64,000 nt of DNA, from NCBI GenBank assembly GCA_018296165.2, contig JACKQL020000156.1, positions 1-64,000 on the forward strand, in the 5' to 3' direction. The DNA comes from Termitomyces sp. T153 (lineage: Eukaryota > Basidiomycota > Agaricomycetes > Agaricales > Lyophyllaceae). The notes below the pieces were generated by a model. The model saw nothing but the letters and a program-made list of their open reading frames with translations. It did no database searches and was not told the DNA's origin. Of the stretch, positions 11,113 through 23,117 are shown piece by piece. A program made the translations under genes and the position numbers. How positions within the stretch are numbered: position 1 is the stretch's first letter; each line of letters opens with the position of its first letter.

Positions 11113-11937
11113 CATAGAATCACAAATCACAAAATATGATTGATCTTGCTGTTTGTTACCTAATGATTGACAGGCTTACTACATAGTCTCCTAATTCAGA
11201 CTTTTGTTGCCTATCTGGCAACTGCCATGATATGTATGTCTCACCCAGCTATTCAATGCTTCAAAGTGGTATACACACAAAAAGACTACTAGAGACTACT
11301 AGGCACTAATGTTTTGTATGTATTGTTTTCAGTGAACTGCATCAGACTCTATCTCTTCCAGACAGAGTGGATTGGAACATTAGATAACATAAGGCATTTT
11401 TCTCGCTAGTGGATGTTCTACATACCAGTATTGTATTAAGGATGGTAATGTGTTACTTAGTGAACAAAAATGCATATGGGGAAAATTAAACCAACAACTA
11501 TGATACATGATACAACAAAGTTTCTATAATAACTATTACACCAACAGAACAATTGAAACATTATAAGTCAGAGATAATACATACCCTGGGAGAGACCTGT
11601 CTACTGCTCTCACAGGTTAGCTGGTGAACTGGTTAGGATTGTTAATGTTAGCAGTTAAGTTTTGTTAGGTTTGTTAGTGGTTTGGTTTGATGTTTGGTTA
11701 ATTTTTAGGACAGTATATCTTATAAGGGGAGCTTGCTCTCCTTATTGAGAGTGTTCTTTGCTTTTGGTTGTAACAACTCCTGAGTGTAACTGCATTATGG
11801 CATATGAGGATGTAAGGCCAATCCTGGATTACTGCACTGATTGTTCAATGCCAATTAATGCATTACTTTGGTACTAGGTATCATGCCCAGTGAGAATGGG
11901 ATCTGAACCCCACTTGAGATATATCAGTTTGTTCACC
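11113..11937. other. CpG-poor DNA with an LTR-like stretch, no gene
   Basis: No coding frame. The segment 11640-11830 reads like LTR promoter/R sequence: a TATATCTTATAAGGGG-type box followed by a GAGCTTGCTCTCC short hairpin and a TG-rich tract. No matching second copy or target duplication was found. Confidence 0.35.
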
Positions 11938-12093
11938 TATAACAGACTGGGCCCTCTAGCGGATTTTGGACTTAGTAGCACAGCCACCCCCCTAGTCTTT
12001 GTCCTTACCACTGTGTAGTCACCTTTTACACTATAGAATTATCATATGCACTTAGGACTTGGGACTGAGGCTCACTCATAACCAACTGTTACA
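11938..12093 (+). repeat. short LTR-like direct repeat, left copy
   Basis: About 156 bp, starting TATAACAGACTGGGCCC and ending CAACTGTTACA, matching 22789-22937 in direct orientation. The differences are largely CpG decay. The right copy follows a purine tract (GAAGGGGGAT), as a 3' LTR would. The pair could be the ends of a non-coding LTR element into which chromovirus A later inserted. Flanking pentamers TCACC and CCACC match at four of five bases only. Confidence 0.55.
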
Positions 12094-12171
12094 TTTTTTG
12101 TGTATTCAGCCCCAGTGGCTCCATGCTATAGTGGAGAACTTGTAATGGAATACCCCATTACTAGGTGTTTA

Positions 12172-12209
<38 letters not shown>
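12172..12209. repeat. (ATT)n microsatellite
   Basis: Uninterrupted run of about 12-13 ATT units. Confidence 0.95.
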
Positions 12210-12664
12210 GCATTCCTAATGCTACCTATAAATCCCTTTACTGTACTTATGTAAGGTAGTGCCTTACTTCATACTTCATAGACAGAATCATGACTGGTTT
12301 TAACTTATGAAGTGTGAATTGTAAGCTGCACAAACTGTAACAGAAACATTACAGAACTGGCTGTTCCACTATATCTCTGTTTCCCTTTGACTTCTGGACC
12401 CATTTCTGGACCTCTTTGGAACCTTCCTTTCTGCTATTGAAGGTTTCTTCCTTGTTGGAAGGATTGGAGAGGGTTTTGGGCTGGATGTGAGGTGTTTGAG
12501 GATGAGAGATGGATGTCATCAGGAGACTTCAGGTCATATCTTGGGAAGGAGTGTTAGGTTCAACTCAGTTTCTTTTGCACCTTCTTCCCTCATTTCCAGG
12601 ACAATTCCAATACCTGGATTGCCTCTATACACCCACCCTTCATGCTCAATGCTCAATGTTATGC

Positions 12665-12980
12665 TCAATCACTGATTTACTAATATCCTGTGATCTGCTT
12701 GGCCATTTCCCTCAATTCTAGCACTGTTGGATGTGCTTCAACAAGCACTATCCAGCAATACCTGGCTTTGTACCAATCCAAGCAACAGTTCCCTCTCAGT
12801 GCTGTCATCATTGTTTCAAACATCAATCACAAATATCTTATGATCTGTGGGACCATTTCCCTTAATATCTGCACTGCTGGACTCACATCAATCTCTACTT
12901 TCCAGAAATACCTGGTTTTGCACTAATCCAAGCCACAGTCCTTGCTCAACATTGTCATCATCATTCATCAACCCTATCAC
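12665..12980. repeat. tandem duplication, period about 158 bp
   Basis: Two diverged units starting at 12665 and 12823, each opening TCAATCAC. They share the blocks CCATTTCCCT, CAGAAATACCTGG-like and CCAATCCAAGC-like in the same order. No coding potential. Confidence 0.6.
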
Positions 12981-13401
12981 TCCACCCTATAACTCTGTCC
13001 TTGCTGAACATATCTTCCAAGGTTCTTCTAGGCTGTTTCTGAGTTGCTTTCTTCACCCCCTTCCATTCCTACCCATACCATTCCTCACTGTTCAGTATCT
13101 GGCCTAGTATCTTGGATTCTTTGCTGTGGTGCCTTGGCCTGGCATCTTCCCATGTGCATTTCACAGAACATTAAAATATTCCACTTTTTTGCCTATATTC
13201 AGATGGATCTGACCCCTACCCATCCTTCCTTGTCAACTCTTGATACCATTTACCATGACTCATCTTCATTGCATATGGGCTTTACATCTTGGGCAGTGTT
13301 GTTCCATGGAGGCCTTTGCCTAATTTGGAGGGGTTAGGACTTTGTTTGTTGCACATGCACCCTCTCACTTGCCTTCTGCAGTGATCCCTCAGCATCAGGC
13401 A

Positions 13402-13797
13402 TGTCAGGGGACCACTGTGGCCAGACTCCTGGATTGTTTCCTTTATTCCAAGACATCTGCTCATTGTAGGCCTCCCATTTTGAGGCCACAAGTACTCTTG
13501 ACTAAGGGCTATCTTTTGGTTATATTTGTATGTAGTTATGTGCTGGGAGTCTGGAGATCAAGGCCATTTACAATGTTTCCACTTTTTGATTGGACTCCAG
13601 ATTTGGTTGTTGTTGGGTGTTTTTTCCAGAAGCTCTAAAGTAAATTTTTCAAACACTGGCATTGGTAGTTCTTAGACTTGTTCTCTTTGGATCTCCCTCC
13701 AACAAACTCTAGAACTTCTTGTAAATGCTGAATAGACTTTGGATCTCCCTCTGCTAGTTGTGTGACTGAGCTACAGCCTCTAGAGGTCACCCTTACA
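13402..13797 (+). repeat. chromovirus A 5' LTR
   Basis: 396 bp, TG...CA ends. It aligns with 20730-20953 plus 22097-22283, and more loosely with the LTRs of elements C and 40545-42674. Confidence 0.9.
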
Positions 13798-13983
13798 GCA
13801 GAACAAGTCTCTAGATTTAGTCTGGGAGCCCCCTTTTTGATTGCCTGAGTTTCTGTTTGGTTCTGCAAAAGGTCTCTCCTCCACCAGTGTCTTGCTACTC
13901 TCTGTGCTCCTCCTGTGGCCCAACAAACCCCTCCAGCACCTCTCCCTGAAGCTTCAAGCCCCCAGGATGATGCCTAGAGTTGT

Positions 13984-16580
13984 TTGCTGTCCCTGGAGAC
14001 ACAAGTTCAGCTTACCCAAGCTTCTCTTATCTCCCACACTGCCAAACTCACTGGACTACATCAAATCACTGAAGCAGTGTTCCTCTCCCTCCAGGCCCTC
14101 CTGAAATGCCTCCCCCTTGCTCCTACTCCTTCCCTTGGACCACCAGCAGCTGTAAGAAGGTTTCCTTCTGCACCTGGCTTAGAGTTTGTAGCATCCCACT
14201 CCAAACTTCCTGGCCCTATGCTCCCTGACATATTTGATGGGAACCTTAAAGTTGGGGAACATTTCTTCCAATCTTGCTTGCATTACTTATATCCAGTTGA
14301 ACAGTGAAGCCTTCACCTCTGATGCCCTGAAAATTGCCTGGGTCCTCACCTACATAAGGGTGGGCCAAGCCTCAACCTACATGTTGTGTATCTTTTGATG
14401 TCTGGGGAGAGTTGAGAGTTTATATGGCTGGATGACATTTGAAAAAGAGTTCCAAGCTGAGTTCTTTCCCTTGGACCCTGCCAAGACTGCAGTGCTTTCC
14501 CTTTAAGATTAAACCCAGTATGGTTAAGAGAAGTCACTAGATGAGTACATTGACTCTTTCTGTGCCTTAGTTGAGCAGGCTAGATATCCAGATGGTCTGC
14601 AGCTTTGCCTAACCTTCTGCAATGGACTCCACTCCTCTCTCATGGATCATATCAACAGTCTGGCTGAGGGGTGCTCAGATGATGAGCTCATTGACACCTA
14701 GTATAAGGTAGCTGTCACTACCCATTCCCTGAACTCCTGGACCTTGTTTCCAGCCACCTTGCTCCCCCAGAGTTCTCCCCAATACCCCCTCAAACTCCTC
14801 TGACCTTTGTTCACCCACAATGCCCACCCTGGCTAACTTTGACACTTCTTTGGCAAATCCCAACAGCCCCTGGCCAACTCTGATGTGTTCCCCTGCAGGC
14901 CTCAATGCTTCTCCTTCCTCTCCTGAGCCCCTGGAACCCTCCCCCTGCTGTTCCTGATGCCAGTGTATGTTACTGGTTTGCCACTCTGACTTACCCAACC
15001 AGCTCCAGAGCATCACAATGACCAGGACAGCCCACACTCCCATCTGATCCCATCAGTATATCACTGTGGCCTGCCAACTGATCATAACTGACACCCATCA
15101 ACTCTGCATGACCCCAATGAGCCCTGCCACCAAACTTACTATCCCTGGAGCTGTCCCAGTAGTTAGTATATAAGTCATAGAGTAGCATCCCATACTCTAG
15201 TCTTGATATTGCCTCACCTACCTATGTTCTGATTGATTGTTTCTTTGTGTTTTGTGTCTCTGTGTTACATTTCCTCTGTCTCAGTCTCCTGGTCTTGTCT
15301 TGTCTCTATTTCTATCCATTGTCTTGTTATTGTCTCATATCTCTGCTTCAATCTATTTTTGTTCTTATCTCAATCTCACCTCAACTCTGTCTCATCTCAT
15401 TTGTCTCTACTTCCTTTATTGTGCCAAAGATTCCTCTCAACTCTAATACTGTTACAAACTCCATGCTTACAATTATGACTCCCAAATATTCATAACCAAC
15501 TCCAGACCTCACTTTACACTTGACTCCAAAACCCATCAACATCCATTGATCCTCCATCAAACTCTGGCCCCACTCCCATCACTTGCATAGCCTCCATTTG
15601 CCCCACACCTTCAATACTTGCCTCTGGACTTGTACCTGGAACTTCCCCAAGCCCAACCCTTCCTCATACCTTGTCTTAGACTTCCCCATACCACTTCAGA
15701 CTTGCTCAGACCACTCCCCTTGGATTACCCTCACAAATATCTGAAGTCCAGACCTCTCCAAAGCACTAGGTTATCAGTGCAGGGCATTGCATCTGCCTAG
15801 TAAGGACTTGCCCAGTTAAGCTGAGCCCCCATGGTCAGTGGAACCTGACAGTAGCATGTGAGCAATGGCAGTTGATGGAGCTGCAGTGTGAGATGCAATG
15901 GACCCAGCACCCCATGGCCACCCCACATGCTTCCCTTGCTTGTAGTGGTTTTGCCTCTCAAGTCTTCCCCTTCATACATGCTTCAGCAGCCCTACAAGCA
16001 GGTGCAACTCTTCCTAGTCCATCTCATATTTCTTCCTTCTGTGCTCTCTTACCAGCTCCTATGCACTCCCTACCCCAGAGAGTCCCAATGGATGTTGATG
16101 CATCCCAACAGCAATCCTCTACTCCTCTGTTGTGTTGATGCTATGGAAAGGCTGGCCACTTTGCTCATTACTGTCCTCAAAGGCTGTAAGTCCACTACTT
16201 GTCAGCATTGGAGCAAGAAGAGCTGCTCATCCAACTCCTGATTGCCTGGGACACAACTGAAATCCCCTCTCCTGACATGCCTGCAGCTTTTCCCTCCAAT
16301 GAGGTAGCCAATGTATTGGAGGAGGTGCCTGCAGAGTTGTTCAAGAATTTTTAAAAGGGCAATGGATGACCTGTATGCCCTCAATATATCTCTTGCTGCC
16401 CATGATACTATGCCCAAAATGATAAGCCCTTTCTTAGAGGTACAGACATCCTCTCCAGCTAAAGTCTCCACTGGGAACATACATCCCAACTCACACCTTC
16501 AGATTCCTGCCTGGGAATGCTGTTATCTCCATTGCTATGTTGTTACTTCCACCCCTTCTGCAAACTCCCTGAAGCCACAG
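13984..16580 (+). pseudogene. chromovirus A gag remnant, split by a solo LTR
   Basis: Gag-like protein fragments in shifting frames: a LETQVQLTQASLISHTAKL segment, a conserved EHFFQSCLHY block, then DEYIDSFCALVEQARYPDGLQ before the solo LTR at 14713. After the LTR the frame resumes and ends in a C-x2-C-x4-H-x4-C knuckle (CYGKAGHFAHYCP) near 16130-16175. The first pair of cysteines is interrupted by a TGA. Several frameshifts and stops; not functional. Confidence 0.8.
14713..15850 (-). mobile_element. solo LTR, TGTCAGGTTC family, copy 1 (inverted)
   Basis: 1138 bp inside the gag of chromovirus A, with TGTCA...TGACA ends and a perfect 5-bp duplication GTAGC (14708-14712 and 15851-15855). It is in the opposite orientation to copies 2-4. 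No internal genes, so it is either a solo LTR left by LTR recombination or a small non-autonomous unit. About 900 bp is nearly identical to copy 3. Confidence 0.88.
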
Positions 16581-16581
16581 G

Positions 16582-17637
16582 TGTCAGGTTCCACTGACTA
16601 TGGGGGCTCAGCTACACTGGGCAAGTCCTTACTAGGCAGATGTGATGTCCTGTGCTTATAACCTAGTGCTCCAGGGTTGTTGCAGACTGGAGGGACTTGC
16701 AAGGCAAAGTCATGGGGAGCAGCCTGAGCAAGTCTGGAGTGGTCTGGGGAAGTCTAAGACTAAGTGTGTTAAACATTGGGTTTGGGTGGGTGTCAGGAAC
16801 AAGTCTGTAGGCACACAAATAGACTGCAGGGCAAGCAGAGGCTTCACAAATGATGGGAGCAGAGCCGGACTTTGATGGGGGATCAATCAAGACTTGATGG
16901 GTTCTGAGGCTGAGCAAAGGGCAAGGTTCAGGGTGTTGTAAGAATGTTCAGAGGTCATAGTGCATGTGTGGAGTTTATATGGATGTTAGAGATTTAAAGA
17001 ACTTAGAGAAACAAAGGAAAATAGAGACAATTGAGACAAGACAGAGGCAAGACAAGATGAGATGGAGAAAAGAGATAGATTTAAGGCTAAAAATAGAAAC
17101 AGAGACAGAAAGAAACACAAGACACAAGTAACCAGTTAATGTAATATCAAGACTGGAGTACAAGGTGCTATTTTACGGTTATATACTGACTATGGGAGAG
17201 CTCCAGGGAACAGCAGGTATGGCAGCAGGGCTCAATGGAGCCATGTGGAGTCAACAGGTGTTAGTTGCAATCAAGGGGTGGGCCATGGCAATATTCTGAT
17301 GGGATCAGCTGGGGATGTGGGCTGCTCTGGGTTCATTGTGATGCTTCAGAGTAGGTCAGGTGAACCATGGTAGTGAGCCAGGAATGTATGGCAGGGTCAG
17401 GGACAGTGGGAGAGGGTTCCAGGGGCTTAGGGGAAGCATTGACAGCTGCAGAGAAGGTGTCGGAGTTGGCCAGGGGGCCATTGGGGTTTGCTAGAGAAGT
17501 GTCAGAGTTACCTAGGGTGGGTGCAGAAAGTGGTTGGTTGGGGGGTTTGACGAGGCATTGGGGAGGGACTCCAGGGAAGTGAGCAGGCTGGGAACAATGT
17601 TGGGGGTGCAGGGAGCAGGTTGTGACAACAGGTAGAA
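16582..17637 (+). mobile_element. solo LTR, TGTCAGGTTC family, copy 2
   Basis: 1056 bp between the gag knuckle and the protease of chromovirus A. Ends TGTCAGGTT...TTGTGACA. Perfect duplication ACAGG at 16577-16581 and 17638-17642. More diverged than copies 1 and 3. Confidence 0.88.
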
Positions 17638-20600
17638 ATTGAAATGATGGACACTCAGCAGATCCAAAGTGTGGTTGCCCTGCTTGACAGTGGGGCAAGG
17701 GCCTCTTTCTTGACACAGATTATGTGCAACAACATCATCTCACCACTCACCCCCCATCTTGTCCTATCCTCATGTACAATGCTGATGGCATGCTCAATAA
17801 AGCTGGCTCTATTTGCTCTGTAGTGGACCTGGTCCTCTGTTACCAAAACCACTCCAAGCAAGCCACTTTTGCCATTACTATTTTGAGGAAACAAGGCATG
17901 ATCTTGGGGTTCATCTGGTTATGCAAACACAACCCCAAGATTGACTGGACTAAGGGCAAGGTGAAGATGAGCCACTGCTCTTGTTCTTGCATGACTTGTG
18001 CCAAAGAAGCCCATAAGGAGCATAGAGCAAAGATTTGTGAGTGTATTGCCATGCATGCCTGTTGTGCTGGGCATCTCCCTTATACTGACCTTGACCTCTT
18101 AAATCCCCCCCTCTGGCATTCCCTTGTAGAAAGGCCCTCTATGGGGATAATCAAGGTGTTATATGTGAACCTCAGAAGGAAGATGAATGCAAAGGAGAAT
18201 CTGCTGGTGCTCTGGACTCAGAGTCTCCAGACAGAACCATTGAGGTAGGTGATAGTCTTTTTCATTAAGAAGAAGGATGGGTCTCTTCATCTGGTTCAGG
18301 ACTATTGAGTCTTGAATGCAATGACAGTGAAGAATTGCTATTCCTTACCACTCATCTCTGAACTTGTCAACAACCTTTGAGGTGCATGCTACTTCACCAA
18401 GTTGGATATCCATTGGGGCTACAACAACATGCATATCAAAGAAGGAGATGAGTGGAAGGCAGCATTCCAAACCAATTGCAGATTATTTGAGCCTCTGGTG
18501 ATGTGCTTTGGTCTCACCAATAGCTTGGCAACTTTCCAAACTATGATGAATGACATCTTCCATGATCTGATTGTGGAAGGTGTTATTTGTGTGTATCTTG
18601 ACAATATTGTCATCTACACTAAAACCTTGGAGGAGCATTGCCAGGTCATGCACATTGTCTTGGAACACCTCTACCAACACCAGCTCTATTTAAAGCCAGA
18701 GAAGTGTGAGTTTGAGCAGACTAAGATGGAGTACCTATATTTTATCATCTCACATGGAACAGGCAAGATAGACCTGATTAAAGTGGCAGGTGTAGCAGAG
18801 TGGCCTGAGCCAAGGAACAAGAAGGAAGTACAGGCCTTTCTTGGGTTTGTCAACTTTTACCAGAGGTTCTACAGAATTTCTCCCACCATGTGTGTCCCCT
18901 CTTCAACCTCACTGTCAAGGACACTTCATGGCAGTGAGAGTCCCTGCAGCAAGCTGCCTTTGGCACCCTCAAGCAAGCTCAATTGATTCCAAGCTTGGTG
19001 GTCCCTGTATCTGACCAACTTTGACTCCTTGCTGCATTACAAACCTGGACAGAGCATGGGCAAACCTGATGCATTGTCTAGGCAGGCTGACCATGGCACT
19101 GGGGCAGGGGATAATGACAACATTGTACTCCTCAAGCCTGAGCTCTTTGCTATTCATGCTCTAGAAGGAATTGAGGTCCAAGGGGATGAGGCAAACATCC
19201 TGAGAAACATTCAAAGAGCAAACTGAGAGGGTTCACAAGAGGATGCAGTTGCTCAGGCTGCACAGGCCCTACAAGCTCACAAGCAGAGTTAAGTCTGTGC
19301 ATGCACATGAGTAGGGACTTTGGAATGGGCTTCTGACCTTTCAAGGTGCAATGCATCTATGTACCTAACATTCTGGAACTCTGCCAACACATTGTAGAGC
19401 AACACCATGACTCTTGGGTAGCCAGACATCCTAGAAGGTGGGAAATGCTGGAGCTGGTATCTCAGAGCTACTGGTGGCCTCAGATATCCCAGTTTGTAGG
19501 CACCTACACTAGCACCTGTGATCTCTGTCTCCACACCAAGCCTGATTGTCAGGCACCCATGGGTCAGCTCCATCCTCTCCCCATTCCAGCTGCTCACTGG
19601 AGTGTTGCATTGGTGGATTTCATTGTGGAACTCCCAAATGCTCATGGGTACAGTGCTGTGATGGTAGTGGTGGACCTCTATAGTATTTGGGCCCACTTCA
19701 TCCCTACCCACACAACATGCTCTGCCTTGGGAGCAGCTAGCCTGTATTGGAAGAATGTCTGAAAGCTCCATGGTCTGTCAGCTAGGTATGTCTCCAACTG
19801 AGGCCCCCAGTTTGTGGCAGAGTTCACTCAGGAACTATACTGCCTGCTCAGAGTGAAGCTCCATACCACCACAGCCTATCATCCTCAATCAGATGGGCAG
19901 ACAGAATGTATTAACCAGGAAGTGTAACAGTATCTCCACCTGTTTTTTGATGAGAGGCAGGATCACTGGGATGAGCTTCTGCCAGATGCTTAGTTCCAGT
20001 ACAACAACCACATTCACTCTTCCACACAGATGACCCCATTCTTCCTAGATACTAGCCAGCACTCACACATGGGATTTGAACCTTGGGCATGCCTCTCTGA
20101 GAACAACTCCATCAATAAGTTTGTGGACAGGATGAAGAGGGCACAGGAGGAGGCAAAGGCCTAGGATGACAATAACTGCTATTGAATGCCAGCCCTTGTT
20201 TACAAGCTTGGAGACCACATGTACTTGGACAGCTTGGACATTAAGACAATAAGGCCATCAAAAAAGCTGTCACATTGTCACCTTGGCCCCTTCATGGTGG
20301 AGATGGTAGGGCCTTTAGCATACCAACTTAAACTCCCAGCAGGTCTATGCTAACTGCACCCAGTCTTCAACACTGTCAAGCTGTTTCCAGCTCCAGAGAA
20401 ACTGATCCCTGGCTACTGCCCTAAGCTACCCCCACCACTGGTCCTGGTCAATGATGAGGAGAAGTATGAAGTGGAGAAAATCCTGGATAGCAGAATATTT
20501 TGGGGGAAGTTGCAGTGCAAGATGAAATGGAAGAGATATGGCATTAGGGACATCTCTTGGGAACCACAGGCCAATGTACATGCACCAGCCCTGGTCCAGG

Positions 20601-20719
20601 ACTTCTACCACAGGCATCCCAATGCCCCAAAAGCAATCCAAGGCATCTACTCCATTTCAGCAGCTGACCAGACAATCTGCAATCCTTTCTACCCAGTGCA
20701 TCTAGATGCTGCATGCTAG
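17638..20719 (+). pseudogene. chromovirus A pol remnant (PR-RT-deleted RNase H-IN-chromodomain)
   Basis: Protease VALLDSGARASF near 17675. RT from 18260 with FFIKKKDGSLHLVQDY, then LDIHWGYNN and the catalytic box reading YLDN instead of YLDD (G-to-A at a CpG). A deletion near 18252 removes the protease-RT linker, and another near 18972 removes most of RNase H. Integrase from 19370 has the HHCC finger (CDLCLHTKPDC), LVDFIVELP and NGQTECINQE near 19890 with its Glu kept. The C-terminal chromodomain (EKYEVEKILDSRI...ISWEPQANVH) spans 20460-20580. Many TGA/TAG stops. Confidence 0.88.
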
Positions 20720-20729
20720 GGGAGGGTGA

Positions 20730-22283
20730 TGTCAGGGAATCACTGTAGCCAGACTCTTGGATTGCTTCCTTTATTCCAAGACAACTGCTTATTGTAGGCC
20801 TCCTGTCTTTGGGCCACAAGTACCTTCAACCAAGGGCTATCTTTTGGTTATATTTGTATGTGGTCACATGCCAGGAGTCTGGAGATCAAGGCCATTTACA
20901 ATGGATTTCTGCTTTTTAATTGGACTTTGTATTTGGTCATTGTTGGGTGTTTTTGTCAGGTTCTGCTGACTACAGGGGCTCAGCTTAACTGGGCAAGTCC
21001 TTACTAGGCAGATGCAATGCCCTGCACTGATAACCTAGTGCTTTGGAGAGGTCTGGACTTCAGATATTTGTGAGGGTAATCCAAGGGGAGTGGTCTGAGC
21101 AAGTCTGAAATGGTATGGGGAAGTCTAAGACAAGGTATGAGGAAGGGTTGGGCTTGGGGAAGTTCCAGGTACAAGTCCAGAGGCAAGTATTGAAGGTGTG
21201 GGGCAAATGGAGGCTATGCAAGTGATGGGAGTGGGGCCAGAGTTTGATGGAAGATCAATGGATGTTGATGGGTTTTGGAGTCAAGTGTAAAGTGAGGTCT
21301 GGAGTTGGTTATGAATATTTGGGAGTCATAATTGTAAGCATGGAGTTTGTAACAGTATTAGAGTTGAGAGGAATCTTTGGCACAATAAAGGAAGTAGAGA
21401 CAAATGAGATGAGACAGAGTTGAGGTGAGATTGAGATAAGAACAAAAATAGATTGAAGCAGAGATATGAGACAATAACAAGACAATGGATAGAAATAGAG
21501 ACAAGACAAGACCAGGAGACTGAGACAGAGGAAATGTAACACAGAGACACAAAACACAAAGAAACAATCAATCAGAACATAGGTAGGTGAGGCAATATCA
21601 AGACTAGAGTATGGGATGCTACTCTATGACTTATATACTAACTACTGGGACAGCTCCAGGGATAGTAAGTTTGGTGGCAGGGCTCATTGGGGTCATGCAG
21701 AGTTGATGGGTGTCAGTTATGATCAGTTGGCAGGCCACAGTGATATACTGATGGGATCAGATGGGAGTGTGGGCTGTCCTGGTCATTGTGATGCTCTGGA
21801 GCTGGTTGGGTAAGTCAGAGTGGCAAACCAGTAACATACACTGGCATCAGGAACAGCAGGGGGAGGGTTCCAGGGGCTCAGGAGGGGAAGGGGAAGCATT
21901 GGGGCCTACAGGGAATGATTCAGGGTTTGCCAGGAGGGCCATCAGGGTTTGCTAGAAAAGCATCAGAGGTAGCTGGGGCAGGCACCATGGGTGAACAAAG
22001 GTTGGGGCAGGCCAAGGGGGTATTGGGGGAAACTGCAGGAAAGCAGGGTGGCTTGGGGAGAGGTGCAGAGGTCTGGGGATGGGTCATGACAGTTTTGTCC
22101 AGAAGCTCTAGAGTAAATGTTCCAAACACTGGCATTGGAGATCCTTAGACTTGTTCTCTCTGGATCTCCCTCTGCTAGGTGAGTAGCTAGAACTCTAGAA
22201 CTTCTTGTAGATGCTAAATAGACTTTGAGTCTCCCTCTGCCAGTTGTGTGACTGAGCCACAGCCTCCAGAGGTCACCCTTACA
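20730..22283 (+). repeat. chromovirus A 3' LTR, interrupted
   Basis: LTR sequence 20730-20953 and 22097-22283, split by solo LTR copy 3. It ends CCCTTACA immediately before the AGGCA duplication. Confidence 0.9.
20954..22091 (+). mobile_element. solo LTR, TGTCAGGTTC family, copy 3
   Basis: 1138 bp within the 3' LTR of chromovirus A. Perfect duplication GTTTT at 20949-20953 and 22092-22096. Same length as copy 1 and near-identical to it over about 900 bp, but clearly diverged in the last 170-200 bp (about 21890-22091). Confidence 0.9.
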
Positions 22284-22288
22284 AGGCA

Positions 22289-22788
22289 CATATTAGTGTG
22301 GTGTTTGAAGGTGGAGGCCTCTGCATAATTTCAGACTTTTGTCTATTTGCTCAAGGATGGACATGTCTAGTGACTAGTCACTGCCACTTTTCACTCTGCT
22401 TTTCATACATCCATGTTTTGGGAATGTGGATGTTCCTTTCAGTATCCTTTCTGTAGCTGGTCACTCTTTATTCACCTGCTTACTCACTGCCTATCTTATG
22501 TCATAGATCTTCTCTCTCAATGCTTGCTTTTTTTTGTTTGAGGGGGGAGGGACATAGATAGATGGAACCTGGGACAGAGATTTTGGAGGGCATATGGGAG
22601 GGGGGGGACAGAGTGGCCATGGAGCAGAGGACAACATGACTCAGTGAACTATTGGCTGAGTGATGAGGACAATAGGAGGAGGAACATGGCACCAGTGAGC
22701 TTTTAGAAGTGTTTTTCCTCTTTTTGGCTGAGATTGTGTTCACTGCTCAGGATCATAGATACAATCTGAAGGGGGATATGTAATGGAC
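22289..22788. other. non-coding DNA right of chromovirus A
   Basis: Continues the sequence interrupted by chromovirus A. No gene; it ends in a purine tract before the right LTR-like repeat. Confidence 0.4.
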
Positions 22789-22937
22789 TGGGCCCTCTGG
22801 CCTATTTTGGACTTAGTAGCATAGCCATCCTCTAGTCTTTGTCCTTACCATTGTGTGTAGTCACCTTTTCCACTATAGAATTGGGTCATATGCACTTGGG
22901 ACTGGGGACTGAGGCTCACCTGTAACCAACTGTTGCA
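22789..22937 (+). repeat. short LTR-like direct repeat, right copy
   Basis: Partner of 11938-12093, starting TGTAATGGACTGGGCCC and ending CAACTGTTGCA. Confidence 0.55.
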
Positions 22938-23117
22938 CCACCTGTTTCTGTGCTGCCAACAAACACAGAATCCTCAGATATTTACCAAGGTTGTCAGGTT
23001 AATTCTGGAGATGTCTTCATATTTCCACATGATAATAGGACAAGCTATAGTCTATGCCCTTGGCACAGAGCTGTGGCTCTTACTAAGTCCCAGACCCAAC
23101 CTCACATTGTTCAGTTA

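Larger units (their letters stand above)
12094..13396. other. non-coding interior of a possible LTR element
   Basis: Between the short LTR-like repeat and chromovirus A. No gene seen. It contains the ATT microsatellite and the 158-bp tandem duplication. Confidence 0.45.
13402..22283 (+). mobile_element. chromovirus (Ty3/gypsy) A with three nested solo LTRs
   Basis: Complete but dead Ty3/gypsy element. The 5' LTR (13402-13797) runs TGTCAGGGG...CCCTTACA. The 3' LTR (20730-22283) is the same sequence split by a nested solo LTR. A perfect 5-bp target duplication, AGGCA, lies at 13397-13401 and 22284-22288. Without the nested insertions the element is about 5.5 kb. Integrase is followed by a chromodomain, which places it among chromoviruses. 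The first bases after the 5' LTR are GCAGAACAAG, shared with elements B, C and the one at 40545. Confidence 0.93.

Noticed and set aside
12847..13338. Several overlapping plus-strand ORFs left of chromovirus A
   Set aside because: Short, serine/leucine-rich translations of C/T-rich DNA with no shared frame or motif.
15233..15495. Overlapping hydrophobic ORFs (and mirror set at 21309-21571) resembling small membrane proteins
   Set aside because: They lie inside a solo LTR, are open in all three frames because the DNA is pyrimidine-rich and CpG-free, and have no family resemblance.
22501..22743. Minus-strand 80-codon ORF with Lys/Ser-rich protein
   Set aside because: Low complexity, within repeat DNA, no homologue recognised.
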